A stretch of DNA of 64,000 bases, taken from Sipunculus nudus (taxonomy: Eukaryota > Annelida > Sipuncula > Golfingiida > Sipunculidae). The stretch spans positions 27,097,033 through 27,161,032 of the forward strand of contig CM049309.1 in the NCBI GenBank assembly GCA_026874595.1, written 5' to 3'. The notes under the pieces are model-generated. The model did no database searches. It was not told the origin of the DNA and saw only the letters and a list, made by a program, of their open reading frames with translations. Made by a program: the position numbers and the translations under genes. Position 1 is the stretch's first letter, and each line of letters starts with the position of its first letter. Below, in pieces: positions 53,320-63,781 of the stretch.

Positions 53320-54644
53320 ATTAAGATAAGTGCTGTCACTTAAACCACCGAGTGTGCAAACACGCCTTCGAAACACAGCATTGACGTTCAGTATTAAACA
53401 CAGTGACCAATTTTCTGAATTGAGGACCAAAATTGTACACTTTTAACACACATACTATCAAATGTAATGAAATCGGAATAAAAGCCTTTGAATAATCATC
53501 TGATAAGATGGCAGCATCCTCATTTTGTTCTTTTGTAAACCACATAATATCTAGGCTCTCTCTAATATTTTGGTACACCCCTCTGCTTTAAATATAAGCA
53601 GTCTGATCACAATCGATCAACAGTGAAACAACTTTTTGTAGTCTGATCGCCAAGACTCCTGCCCCAATTTTATAATCACAACAGGTAAGCATTATAGGCC
53701 GATAATTCTTAATTTCATCCTTAGTTAAATCATCACCTTTAGGATAAATTTAATGACCCCCTTTCTTTGAGAACATGACAATTTTCCCCTAAACAAAGAT
53801 TCATATAACGAATTTACTACCAGATGCTTTATTCTGGACCTATATGTTTAATGAACTCTTTAATGACCATCTAGTCCAGGACTTGTGTTACTTCTCATAT
53901 TTTAACCGCTTGCCAACACTCATCTTCTGTAAAAGTTCCTTCACAAATATTTTGTTTTCATCCTGTGAGGGTATGGGTATTTTAACAATTCCAATAAAAT
54001 TATTTATGTCATTACAAATTGGCGCATTGCTATATCTACCAACAATTGATTCACTTACCAAAATATAGTTTAAACGTTTTGCCTTAAAAGGGTACATTTT
54101 TTTTCATGTAAACATTTTTAGATTATTATTAATTACTTTCCAGATATCCTTTATGTTCACCCCACTAACAGAGTCATTAAAACCTCCAATTGCCTTCTTA
54201 CTATGAGGTTCTCCAGCTATAGCATCGAAATTAGAATCCAACATAGTATTCATATCACCTGCTACAAGAAGCTTTACTGATATAGCATCAATATTTTCAT
54301 AAATTGTATTGTATAGCGGTCTAAAAGATGTACAATTTTAACGGTCATCATTTGGGGCATACACATTAATTAAAGCATATTCATAATTTATCATTTTATG
54401 ATTTGAATTATGTTATTTAATGTGACACTTCATACATTGATATCTTTATTATCACATTATTGTGACTTGTATGACAACAAGCGATCAACTTAGAATTTCA
54501 TTCTCTTGTCCACTTGCTATGATCGGAAGAAATTATATGTCTCTTGTAAATAATGTCTATTTTATTTTTCAGCACAAATCCGAACAGTTCTCTACGTTTG
54601 TTCCTGTTTCGCAGTCCACGCACATTTAACGTAATTATCCTCAT

Positions 54645-55168
54645 AGCACGCCTCCAATATGAATGTATTCTATAATCTATGTACCTGTTTGTTTCAAACA
54701 ACTAGATATAAACTTCTGTTTGGTATTCCTCTCACCGCTCAGTTGAGTATCTGGCGCCACCCATTTGCCCCCCGCTGCTTGTGATTTCATCCTGTCTTGT
54801 ATAGGTGTCGCCTCCTGTTGACGCGACACGTCACGCCGAATCTATGACTCTTGTGTCCATTTGGCTACTAAGCAGCCCTCGACTGTTCTCATCCAACGAA
54901 CTATTTTTTTTTTAGAAAGAACTAATGCCTCACGGGGGGTGGGGGGGGGGTCATGACCCCCGGGGGCGTATTCATAGGGGGCGCCCCCTTTTAATTCTGC
55001 TTACAATTAACACAAGTGTTATGTTTGTAAACTCGCATTTATTTTATGTGCGATTATTTAAGTATACACACACATAGATAAAATATGGCGTTTTAAGTAA
55101 ATAAAAGTTTTTATGTTTCTCTATGCACCCGAGTAAAATTTGCTTGTAAAAATATGACCCCCTATGGA
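54645..55168. other. LINE upstream region and low-complexity junction
   Basis: On the minus strand, 54830-54690 is open and could be the tail of a LINE ORF1 (polar, Gln/Lys/Arg-rich residues, stop shortly before the endonuclease frame). This is tentative. Further right lie a T-run (54904-54914), long G-runs around 54935-54951, and 'tcatgacccccgggggcg'. They lead to the start of composite repeat copy 2. Confidence 0.4.
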
Positions 55169-57095
55169 TTTTTAGCTCAGCGGACTGAAAGTCATCTGAG
55201 CTATAGCGATCACCCTTTGTCCGTCGTCCGTCCGGTTGTCCACCTGGAATTTTTTTTCTAATATTTTCGAATTTTTTCTGTATTTTTGAGAATTTTAAAG
55301 ATGCGTTTATCTGTTAACAGGGTACAAATCTTAACCGCTGGACCTCAGATCTTCTAACTTGAAATCCAGGGAGGTCCATGAAAAATCTCCCTTGAAACCT
55401 GAAATAAGGTCTCTGTTACCCATATTCTCCAAGCTATGGGTCTCGTAAGTCCCCCAAGAATAATCAACTATTTGATACAAAACCTCAAGTATCTGAATAA
55501 CTACTGCATTGATCACCATGATTTTTTTTGTATGAATATTGATCATGGAGTGTTTCGTCAGTTCCTATACACTGGTGGCGCAACCTGTATTTTTTCAATT
55601 TTTACTAATTTTTCTCGGTTTTTCATTCTTTCATAGAAGCTGTCATCTGTAAACCAGGCACAAATCATAACCACTAGACCTGGAATCTTCTAACTTGACA
55701 TCAAAGGAGGTCCATGAAAAGTCTCTGTGGTAACCTGATATTTGGTCTCTGTTACCAATATTCTCCAAGCAAAGGGTCTCTTAAGTACCCCCCCCCCCCC
55801 CAGAATAATCAAAATTTGATACAAAAGCTCAAGTATCTGAATTACTACCGCACTGATCACAATGATTATTTGTATGAATATTGATCATGGAGTGTTCCAT
55901 CAGTTCCTACAAACTGGTGGCACCACATATATTTTGATAATTTTTTTTCGAATTTTGTTGTCTATTTTTGATACCTTCAAAGAAGCTGTCAACTGTTAAC
56001 AGGGCACAAATGGTAACCGCTGGACCTGGATTCTTCTAACCTGACATCAAAGGAGGTCCATGAAAAGTCTCCACGGAAATCTGAAATTAGGTCTCTGTTA
56101 CCCATATCCTCCAATCTATGGGTCTTGGAAGTACCCCCAGAATAATTAACACAAAAACTCTGCCTCAGTTTCCAGAGAACTCCTCTACGACCCTTGGTCC
56201 GATCTTTCCAAAACCCAGCATAGTTGTTCCTTCACCTATGTTGTTGTGCCTAACAAAGATAGGTGGCACCACCAGCAATCTTTCTGTACAGTATGAATCT
56301 TGGTGTCTTTGAGATGACAGCCCGTATCTCAGGAATGGCTGAATGTTTTGTAATGAAAGTCTGCATGTCCATAGACCTTGGATCTCTCTATCTCATAATT
56401 GCGACTGGTGGCGCCACCTACAATACTTTTTGCATAGTGTCCATCTGTGCATCCACCATCTGTTCGTCTTAGTAGTTCTTCAATATATTGGGTTGATAAT
56501 TGCATGTTCATGGATCCTCAACACCTACATCTCGTAAACAAGACTGATGGAGCAAACTCAATCATTTTCCTGTGGCGTCCATCCGTACATGTGCTCTTGG
56601 TGTTAATTGCTAATATCTCAGGAATGGTTCAAGATATTGGTATGATATCTGGCATGTCCATCCATCTTGGAAAGTTTTCTCATAAGCCAGACAGATGGCG
56701 CCACCTACTTTCCTGGTTTTGTAGAATTAAAAAAAGCACTTTTCTCACTAGTTATTTGCTGTATTGGCCTGAATTGGTGCATACCCATAGACCATGGACA
56801 CCTCCATATTGTACTAAAGACTGGAGGTGCCATCTGCAATAGTTATCTTGTGGCGTCTATCCATAAATGTTTTTTTTTGGGTGAAAATTGTTCATATTTT
56901 AGGAGTGGCTCAAGGTATTGGTCTGAAATTTGGCATGTCAATCAGTCTTGGAGAATTTTCTTGTAAACCAGACATTTCTAAGGACTATTCACAAAATTCA
57001 TGATTTTTTGGCACTCTGGCAATCATTTTGCTCATTGTTCAACATTCCTTGAATTCAGCTGAGCGTCATGGCCCATGGGCCACTAGTTGTTCTTC
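55169..57095 (+). repeat. composite tandem-repeat element, copy 2
   Basis: The element has the same start (tagctcag, loop, ctgagcta, 'tagcgatcaccctttgtccg', 55171-55220) and end ('cagctgagcgtcatggccca', 57057 on) as copy 1, in the same orientation. Its inside differs. Three units of ~340 bp carry 'gggtctcgtaagt'-type phrases at 55438, 55774 and 56120 (spacings 336 and 346). Three units of ~285 bp follow, carrying 'atctcaggaatgg'-type phrases at 56327, 56616 and about 56897 (spacings 289 and 281). The palindromic phrase 'tggtggcgccacc' or a close variant recurs six times. A poly-C run lies near 55788-55801. Copies 1 and 2 share the 'cttctaac...gacatc...aggaggtcc' phrase of the basic unit, so both grew by internal tandem duplication. 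Not coding. Confidence 0.8.
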
Positions 57096-57440
57096 ATCAT
57101 CCCATGAATTAAGGAAAATATGGTGCCAATTTTTTTATTGAGGTTTGGTCCTTTTTTACAGCTAGTTTTAAAACCACTTAAAAATTCCAGTGATTGAAGC
57201 ACAATTCAAAGATAACACGTAACACAGCGTAAGAAAGATTATTTTGGGGCATAATTATATTGTATTGTCACATGTTTTCCTTTCTGCAGGATTTGGGACT
57301 GTTAAAGGGATTATTGATGGTAGATTTAAATTTTCTTGTGGCATTTTTATTCTGCAAAAAAGCAATAACATTATTCTGTTTTTGTTGTAGGCTTAAATGA
57401 TGACTAGCCAGAACTTCACAGATTATAAACTGTGTTTTAA
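57096..57440. other. non-coding spacer
   Basis: AT-rich spacer between the composite repeat and the broken gene. It may include upstream sequence of that gene: a possible CFKC zinc-type fragment is readable at 57432-57443 in another frame. Nothing else is recognised. Confidence 0.4.
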
Positions 57441-60400
57441 ATGTCAGGCAAGTTTTTAAAACCGGAAAAGACATCATTTGCCAAGTTTCTGGACTCCTTA
57501 GATCGATGGGTTGCATGCAAAGATCCAGAATAGCTGAAAATACAGAAACGGGCGGGACATCTTACACCAAGTGAACTGGAGGAAAAGGGTGCTACTTGGC
57601 ATTCTTCTTGCTATAAAGATACTGTTGACAAAACACATCTTGAAAGGGCAGAGAAAAGGTATGCTGCCAGTATTACGCAGGGAAGCACAAGCCTGGTAAC
57701 AGTTCCACGTGCAGGACGTCCAGCTGGAAACACCAGTGAACAAGTTCCACAACCAAGTACATCTAGACGTTTTACCAGATCAGCTGGGAGGTCATCTAGC
57801 ATAACGGAGCTGTCCAGTGAAAAAGAAAAAGCTCGCCGTTTCTTTTGCGACAGAGATGATGCAAATGCAGAGCTACATGAAGAGGAGACTTTTAGTGTTG
57901 GGAAGAAAATAAAGGAAGCAGTTGAGGAAAGTAATAATGACAAATGGAAGGTAAAGTTACAACCAATAAGTCCTGATGATGCTAGAGCTATAGATATTAA
58001 ATATCACACAAAGTGCTATATTACTCATGTGCTCCGAAGGAAAAGTCAGTCCCAAGAAGAAGCACACGACAGCAAAGAAACCAATGAACTACTTATTGCT
58101 GCAGACTATGAGTTTTTCAGTATGATGAAGTCGAACCTGTCTGATGGGCAAATAACAAATATGAATAACATTTATGATGCGTATTGTTGCCTACTGCAAG
58201 AGCACGGACTATCCAGTATGAGTGTCACCAAAACAGCCCTGAAGAGAAAAATAGAGACAACTCTGGATGATGTGGAATTCAGCAGACCATCAAAAAGAAA
58301 ATCTCAGCTTGTGTGCTCACAAGCTACGAAGCATGCAGCTGTTGGTGATGCCGGAGTTCGAAAAGGATGTACAGACAGTATACGACGTGCTAAAATCGTA
58401 CGACAGCATATCCTAAAGTCTAGAGAAGACCCATGGTTGTTTGATGGGTCCTTTAGTGATGAAAATGTACCATCTGTGTTATATAATTTGATCAGGTGGA
58501 TTATTGGAGGATCACTTTCAAACTTTTCATGTGAATTTGATGTCAACAGATTGTATTAATATTGCCCACACTATTATGTATGAAGTAAAATCCTCAAGGC
58601 AGGTGTTGTGCAAACCAAAGTCTGTAGATTACAGCTTTAGACAGAGAGCCACAACACATGAAAATCCTCTTGTGTTAGGTGTCGGCATCAAAATCCACTC
58701 GTCAACTCGCACTAAACATTTATTAAACTTCATACACGCAAATAGTGTCAGTGTTGAGCGCGGTAGGCTCCTGCGTGTCGAAACGCAGCTGCCAGAAGCA
58801 GTGATCCGCCAAATGGCAGCATCAAATGGTGTATAGATACCAAGCAATTTGTCAAAAAGCAAGCATTTATTTTTTGCTGTAGACAATATTGATTTTACGG
58901 AAGGCACAGTGGATGGGAAGAACACCTTCCATGGCACAGTCTTAGTAGCATTCCAAAAGACAGGAAACCAGGATACACGAAAGAATCAAAGTCTGAAGCT
59001 AGATGACCCAAGTACCAGCAGGTCACTTAAGAATCTACCAAGTACCATAGTTGACTAACTGCCTTGTCCAGTAAAGGGAAACCAAAAGCTAAAAAACAAC
59101 CTGAAGCAAGAGAAATTTAAAGTCTCTACGGCTGATGCAGTTCTTCAAGAGCCTGATGAAAATGATATGACATGGCATATTGCTCGAACAATTTGCAGAT
59201 CACTAAACCGACATTCTGAAGCACCCAGATTGTGTTCAGAAATGACTTGTGCCGACAAAGACAATGACAGTTCCTTAGGTAGCATGAAAGAAACAGGTAA
59301 AGTCGTCATAGATATGGATGACGTCCTCATTACAGCATGGGCAGTGTATAATTCCCTTACATCCAAAGATGAGCAACCCCTGACAAAAGTGAACGTTTTG
59401 CCTCTCATTGCAGCTCCAGCCAACGAAATGCAACAATTGTTCAGAGTTTTGAAGCATGCACAGCATATCAGCGCTGAAGTAGTTTGCCCAGAACGGAAAA
59501 CCATCATCACTTTTGGACATGGACCTGTATATGCGGGCTATTAGGTTACAAATTTTGAGCCCAGACTGTAACAACAAATGGATCTTGCGTATTGGGGAAT
59601 TCCATTCAGTTCTTTGCGCTTTGCGTGCATTGGAATCAGCCGTCGAGGAGAATAGTTGCATTGATGACTCTTGGGTAGATTCTGGTTTGTATGGCAACAG
59701 TGAGGCAGATCCTTGAAGGTAAACACCTAAAGAGGGCATTGAAAGCTCATGCAGTTACAGTTGAGGTCTTGTATAACTTATTGTTTGAGGAGTGTGAACT
59801 ATCACAGTTGCAAGAGACATTTTCATCGATAGTCGGAGTGCTGAATGATGCTGTCAAAAAAATTGACTGTGAATTGGCCAAATAGGCTCACCAAGAAATT
59901 ACACTTGCAACTCTCAAATCAGATTTTAAGGAAAAGCTGGCAGCATTGTACAATAATCAGTCATCACCAATGTTCAAAGTTACCAAGGAATACATGGACA
60001 CTTGTGGAAACATCATGCAATTCATTCGTGCATCTCGTGAAGGAAACTGGATGGCACACTTGGCATCTTTGGAAAGGCTATGTCAACTCTTTTTCCACCA
60101 GGATAGACTCAAGTATGCGCAACACGTCCCAGACTACTTGGCAAGAATGCACAGTCTGAAGAATTATGATCCTAGTGTTAGGGAAGAATTCAACAATGGC
60201 AACTTCTGTGTGAAGAAAAGCTTGATAACTTTTACAAGTATCGGTGTTGATCATGCTCTGGAACAGGAGAACCGAAAAATAAAAGTTCTTGGAGGGCTAT
60301 AAGGCATTACACAAAAGCAAGAAACAGCCAGATTTTTTTCTGATTGCCCAAGAGATGTCTCATTCATCTGAAGAAGCCGAAAAGTCTGTAGGCTTGTCTC

Positions 60401-60785
60401 TTCAGTCACGGAAGCAGCATCATGAATTTCAAAGAGAATGACAGAGAAAGATTTAGCAAGAATAGCACAATTGAAGGCTGTGCTGGAACAATTTAACCCG
60501 TTCCAGTTTCAGGCTGATCATCTTCTGAATTTCATTAAAAAAAAGTCTGTTATGCCACAGTCAGTGCAAATGGATATTTTTCACAGAGAAGAGAAAGGGA
60601 CCAATGCATATAAATCCTTTGTCAGTGGGAGATACATAGGCCAGTTAGCTTATGGGAAAAAAATGCCAAAACTGAAACTGGAAAGCCGGATGTCCGCGGC
60701 TAAAACAATGAAAGTTGTTCAGGGAAACAAAACCACGGAACTGAAAGAATACCGTTCCTTATTTATCAGAATGACTATAGCTGCC
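57441..60785 (+). pseudogene. broken gene of an unnamed, repeat-associated animal protein family
   Basis: About 1,100 codons of one protein are spread over several frames. From ATG 57441 one frame runs to 58559, broken only by TAG at 57531. It contains a Cys/His segment (FFCDRDD...LHEEETF...KYHTKCY, 57840-58020) that looks like a zinc-binding module. After a frameshift near 58500-58550 the next frame holds RQVLCKPKS, then HLFFAVDNIDFTEG at 58861, with stops at 58834 and 59056, and runs to 59544. Further frame changes occur near 59510 and 59695 (TVRQILEGKHLKRALKAH). A TAG at 59883 follows, then a run to TAA at 60300 containing DHALEQENRKIKV (60248). More frame changes come before 60438-60785 (SAAKTMKVVQ...RSLFIRMTIAARTL). 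From memory, similar multicopy proteins occur in cnidarian, fish and mollusc assemblies with no named domain; their function is unknown to me. It is not expressed as one protein here. Confidence 0.7.
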
Positions 60786-61090
60786 AGAACACTAGTCATG
60801 ACCTATGGAAATGTGGCACTGGTCATGGCCTCAAAATGCCAACTAAAAAGCCTCAAGTGCTTCGGAACAAAGCCTTGTGAGTAGCCCTGAGACACCCAAT
60901 AAAGACCAAGGTGGCCGTGCTTCACGAGAAGGCGGACATCGAATATGTAAGCAATCACATGCACATGTTGAGCAGGGGTATCTCGAGAAGGCGAATCACG
61001 AGATGTTCTATGAAGACTTCGAAGCATGGTTAGAGTGGCAGAAAATCAGTTGCAGGGGAAGGCTCAGGATTAACCCCCCCCCCACCCCAA
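60786..61090. other. junction between broken gene and gypsy remnant
   Basis: No recognised coding content. A C-run near 61074-61084 abuts the first readable gypsy motif. The sequence change near 60785 may be an insertion or deletion boundary. Confidence 0.4.
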
Positions 61091-61735
61091 CCCTATCAGG
61101 AAAGGGTATGCAACGGACCCCAACAAAATTGCGGCAATTACAATTGATGCAGGATGGCCGGCCCATACCCAATATGTTAAAACAATTTAAGAGCTTTCTG
61201 GGATTCACGTCCTATTATTGGAAGTTTTTCCTGGTTTCTCAAAAATTGCAGCTCCTTTGCGTCGCCTAGATGGTCTGTTGTCAGAAAAAAAAGAAACAAA
61301 ATAGGGTGGGTAAAGATTTTCCCTTTAATAAGTTATGGGATGAACAATATACCAATGCAGTTCTTACCCTGAAGCAGAGGTTAACATCGGCTCTGATTCT
61401 TGGCTACCCTGATTTCTGTTTACCATTTATTTCGGAAACTGATGATTTTAACATGGGGTTGGGTGCAATACGTAGCCAAGAACAAGATGGGTTCTTACGA
61501 GTTATTGCATATGCAAGCCGGCACTTCAGGGGGTCAAAAAGAAACATGGAATCCTACAGTTCATGAAAATTAGTTACTTGCACTAAAATGGCAGTAACCA
61601 ACAAAATCAGAAATTATCTCCTAGGTAGTAGATTAACTATTGTCCCTGACAATAACCCATTGACCCTAATGACAAAAAGTAAACTTGGAGCAATAGAGCC
61701 AAGGTGGATATCTACTCTAGCTCTTATTTGATTTT
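61091..61735 (+). mobile_element. Ty3/gypsy remnant: end of RT and RNase H
   Basis: The end of the reverse transcriptase is readable as GKGYATDPNKIAAI (61102) and, in another frame, FKSFLGFTSYYWKFF (61186), followed back in the first frame by GFSKIAAPLRRL (61234). RNase H follows from 61318: WDEQYTNAVLTLKQRL, ILGYPDFCLPF, DDFNMGLGAI, VIAYASRHF, then after a TGA at 61564 NYLLGSRLTIVPDNNPL. These are the blocks and order of Ty3/gypsy pol. Two frame changes before 61270 and stops at 61564 and 61729 make it inactive. The upstream gag, protease and most of RT are absent. Confidence 0.9.
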
Positions 61736-62049
61736 GGTCTTAGGTGTCGGTCTTGCAGGGCGTCACGGATTTGTCGGTTTTGTCACGACCTTGGGATGTA
61801 TCTCCTTAGGAAGTCGTGGGAACGTGTTCCTGCCTGGTTGCAAGTGCTTCTTTAACATCTGACCTTTGGCTTAAAATTTTTGAAAACATGGGGAGCCGTC
61901 ACAAAATCCTGGACAGGCAACCTTTTTGCCGAGTAGGTCGCCACAACAAATGGTGCAGCTTCAGGCACATGACCCCATCATTGTTAGGTTCCTACAAATT
62001 TGGCAAACTTGCGTAAACCTGAGGTAAATAAAAGTTGAAATGAACCAAA
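61736..62049 (+). other. degenerate linker of the gypsy remnant
   Basis: Lies between the RNase H and integrase parts of the same remnant. It is readable only in short frames (one of 66 codons at 61816-62016) with no clear motif. Probably decayed pol linker. Confidence 0.4.
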
Positions 62050-62985
62050 AAAAGTCCATTATATTATCAGGCAATGGGATCGATTATCTCTGGAAGACGG
62101 GATCTTGTATCGTAAGGTCTGAGATCCTAGGCTTTGGGATCTCAAGCAGGTTTTGCTTCCTTTATTTAAAAGAGCGTGCATGATGGCCATGAGCATCAAG
62201 GCCGCGAGTGCACTGATAGTCTGATTCGGGCCAGATGTTATTGGCCAGGTATGGCTGTAGGTATCAACCAATATCTAGATTACTGCAACAGGTGTATTCT
62301 TGCAAAACAAGTTAAGGTGAATGTCCGAATGAGAACTTTAACAGCAACACAGCCTTTCGAGGTTATTGCCATACACTCCAGTGACTTACCCATAGACTTT
62401 AATCCAGTCGGTTAGAAAACGTTTAGAGATAATCGATATTTTCATTAAATATACTGGGGCAATACAGACTAAGAACCAAAGAGCTGTCACGGTTGCAAAG
62501 CTTCTGATGAAACATTGGTTTTCAGGGTTTGGTCCTCCGTTAAGTATTCATTCTTATTAAGGTAGGGAATTCGAGTCCAAACTCCTTAAGGAATTATGTT
62601 ACCTCTACAGAATTAACGAAGCATACTATCCACAGGGCAATGCTAAGTGCGAACATTTCAACAGAACCATGCATGGCCTTTGGCGGTCTTTGCCCCAAGA
62701 GGAGAAACTTAAGCGGACAGACCTGTTAGATGATATTGTTTTCTAGTACAATTCAACCCCGCATGCAACAATCGGTTTCTCCCCTTTTTACTTAACGTAA
62801 GGTAGAGACTGTCGTCTACTTGTAGAAAATCTGATTGCTAGACCAGATGAAATTTCTTCAGTTACACCTGAGAAATTGGTTTGTCACCACCAGCGTCGCC
62901 TTCAAGTGGCGTATGATTTAGTGCGGCAGTGCATTCAACAGTCAAAATATCCATCGCGAGCAGCGTCCGGTCTTAAAGGCTGATC
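62050..62985 (+). mobile_element. Ty3/gypsy remnant: integrase, catalytically broken
   Basis: The zinc-binding HHCC module is intact: HDGHEHQG near 62178, YWPGM at 62238, DYCNRC at 62278. The catalytic core follows in shifted frames. The position of the first catalytic aspartate reads AIHSSD, so the usual Asp appears to be His. The second catalytic block (62546-62578) reads SIHSY, a stop, then GREFES, so the second Asp is lost. The glutamate block YPQGNAKCEHFNRT (62627-62668) is preserved. NSTPHATIGFSPF follows at 62753. A frame of about 50 codons ends near 62985. Integrase would join element cDNA to the chromosome, but this copy cannot be active. It continues the RNase H part at 61091-61735. 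Confidence 0.9.
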
Positions 62986-63493
62986 TTCAGGCACTCACCG
63001 CCAGTAGATTCCTTAATAGGAGAGGACTGTTTAAGATGTTTATGTGGATAGAATAGTTCCTGTGTGGATAGGACTGATTCCTGTTTTCTTGTGTGTACTA
63101 CATGTTTTTGAAAACTGTATACATATTGTTATGTAGCTTATGTTTTTATATTGTTTGTCCAATTACGTGACAAACATTGAAGGTGGCGAGTGTGACAAGT
63201 TCACCATTTTCCTATGTACTTGTTTGTATATACACCCTGACAAAATCTGGAAATTTTCTGCTTGTCACCTCCAGCAACCTTACTTCTTTTGATTTATCAG
63301 TTTTATTGCTGCATGGAGTTGGCGAGCCGTATGTGGTCATTAGACTGTTTTTTACCAGGGTCCACTTATAACATAATATCAGCTGATTCATTTTTTTTTA
63401 TAATGACTCAAAACACGGATGATAATTCGGTAAAACAAATCATTTTAGCGTCAGTCCTGTATTAGTAGTAATTTTTGTGGTTGTTGAAAGTTT
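62986..63493. other. possible 3' LTR region of the gypsy remnant
   Basis: A purine stretch 'aataggagagga' at 63014-63025 followed by 'ctgttt' resembles a polypurine tract next to an LTR start. No second LTR copy is in the window for comparison, so the LTR is not established. Otherwise AT-rich and non-coding. Confidence 0.3.
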
Positions 63494-63668
63494 TCCCAAG
63501 TAAACTAGTTTTTAAATAGAGAACTTTTGAAACAAACGTTTACTTTTTCTAAGGTGGCAGGTGTATAAATTGGAACAAATCAAGAATACTAGTTTTTATA
63601 GAGAGAAATTTTAAGACAAACATTAACTTTTCCCAAGGTGTCAGTGTATAAATGGAACAAATCACACT
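63494..63668 (+). repeat. two-unit ~84-bp tandem repeat
   Basis: Two diverged tandem units each contain 'actagttttta', 'acaaac', 'aaggtg.cag' and 'tggaacaaatca'. Matching phrases are 82-84 bases apart (63504/63588 and 63571/63653). Confidence 0.75.
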
Positions 63669-63781
63669 TTATTCATTCTTTCAATCATTGTGAAACAATC
63701 TAAAAAAAAATCAGTTACACAAACCTTAATTTGCGAGTCGACACGTGACTGAAACATTTTTTAAAAATTTAAATATGGATA

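Larger units (their letters stand above)
51575..54644 (-). mobile_element. decayed L1/Tx1-like LINE (endonuclease + reverse transcriptase ORF2)
   Basis: A nearly full-length but frame-broken ORF2 can be followed on the minus strand. An AP-like endonuclease opens at 54644 with MRIITLNVRGLRNRNKRREL, continues with a VAGDMNTMLDS block near 54265 and ends with RLNYILVSES near 54060; FTW has become FT plus a stop. The reverse transcriptase follows: LDGH near 53870, QRKGVIKFILKGDD near 53750, NYRPIML near 53690, and SDDYSKAF near 53490 (first catalytic Asp block). Then VSGLRINQSKTKV (52710), LSLSGKVLVKCLSQF (52480) and VVWNKSCIKYKGKTLYF (52100). The C-terminal IYPT..WLCKLGNN (51690) and DTLEHFFISC (51600) blocks close the frame. 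The order and motifs fit the L1/Tx1 group. Many stops and frameshifts are present, and the segment with the YADD active site is missing (replaced by 52739-53335). Inactive. Confidence 0.9.

Noticed and set aside
56118-56966. Overlapping 64- to 131-codon frames in composite repeat copy 2
   Set aside because: They follow the ~285-bp tandem units and share no protein motif; repeat by-products.
58029-58559. A stand-alone 176-codon gene
   Set aside because: The same frame extends upstream to 57534 without a stop and the protein continues downstream in other frames, so it is a piece of the larger broken gene.
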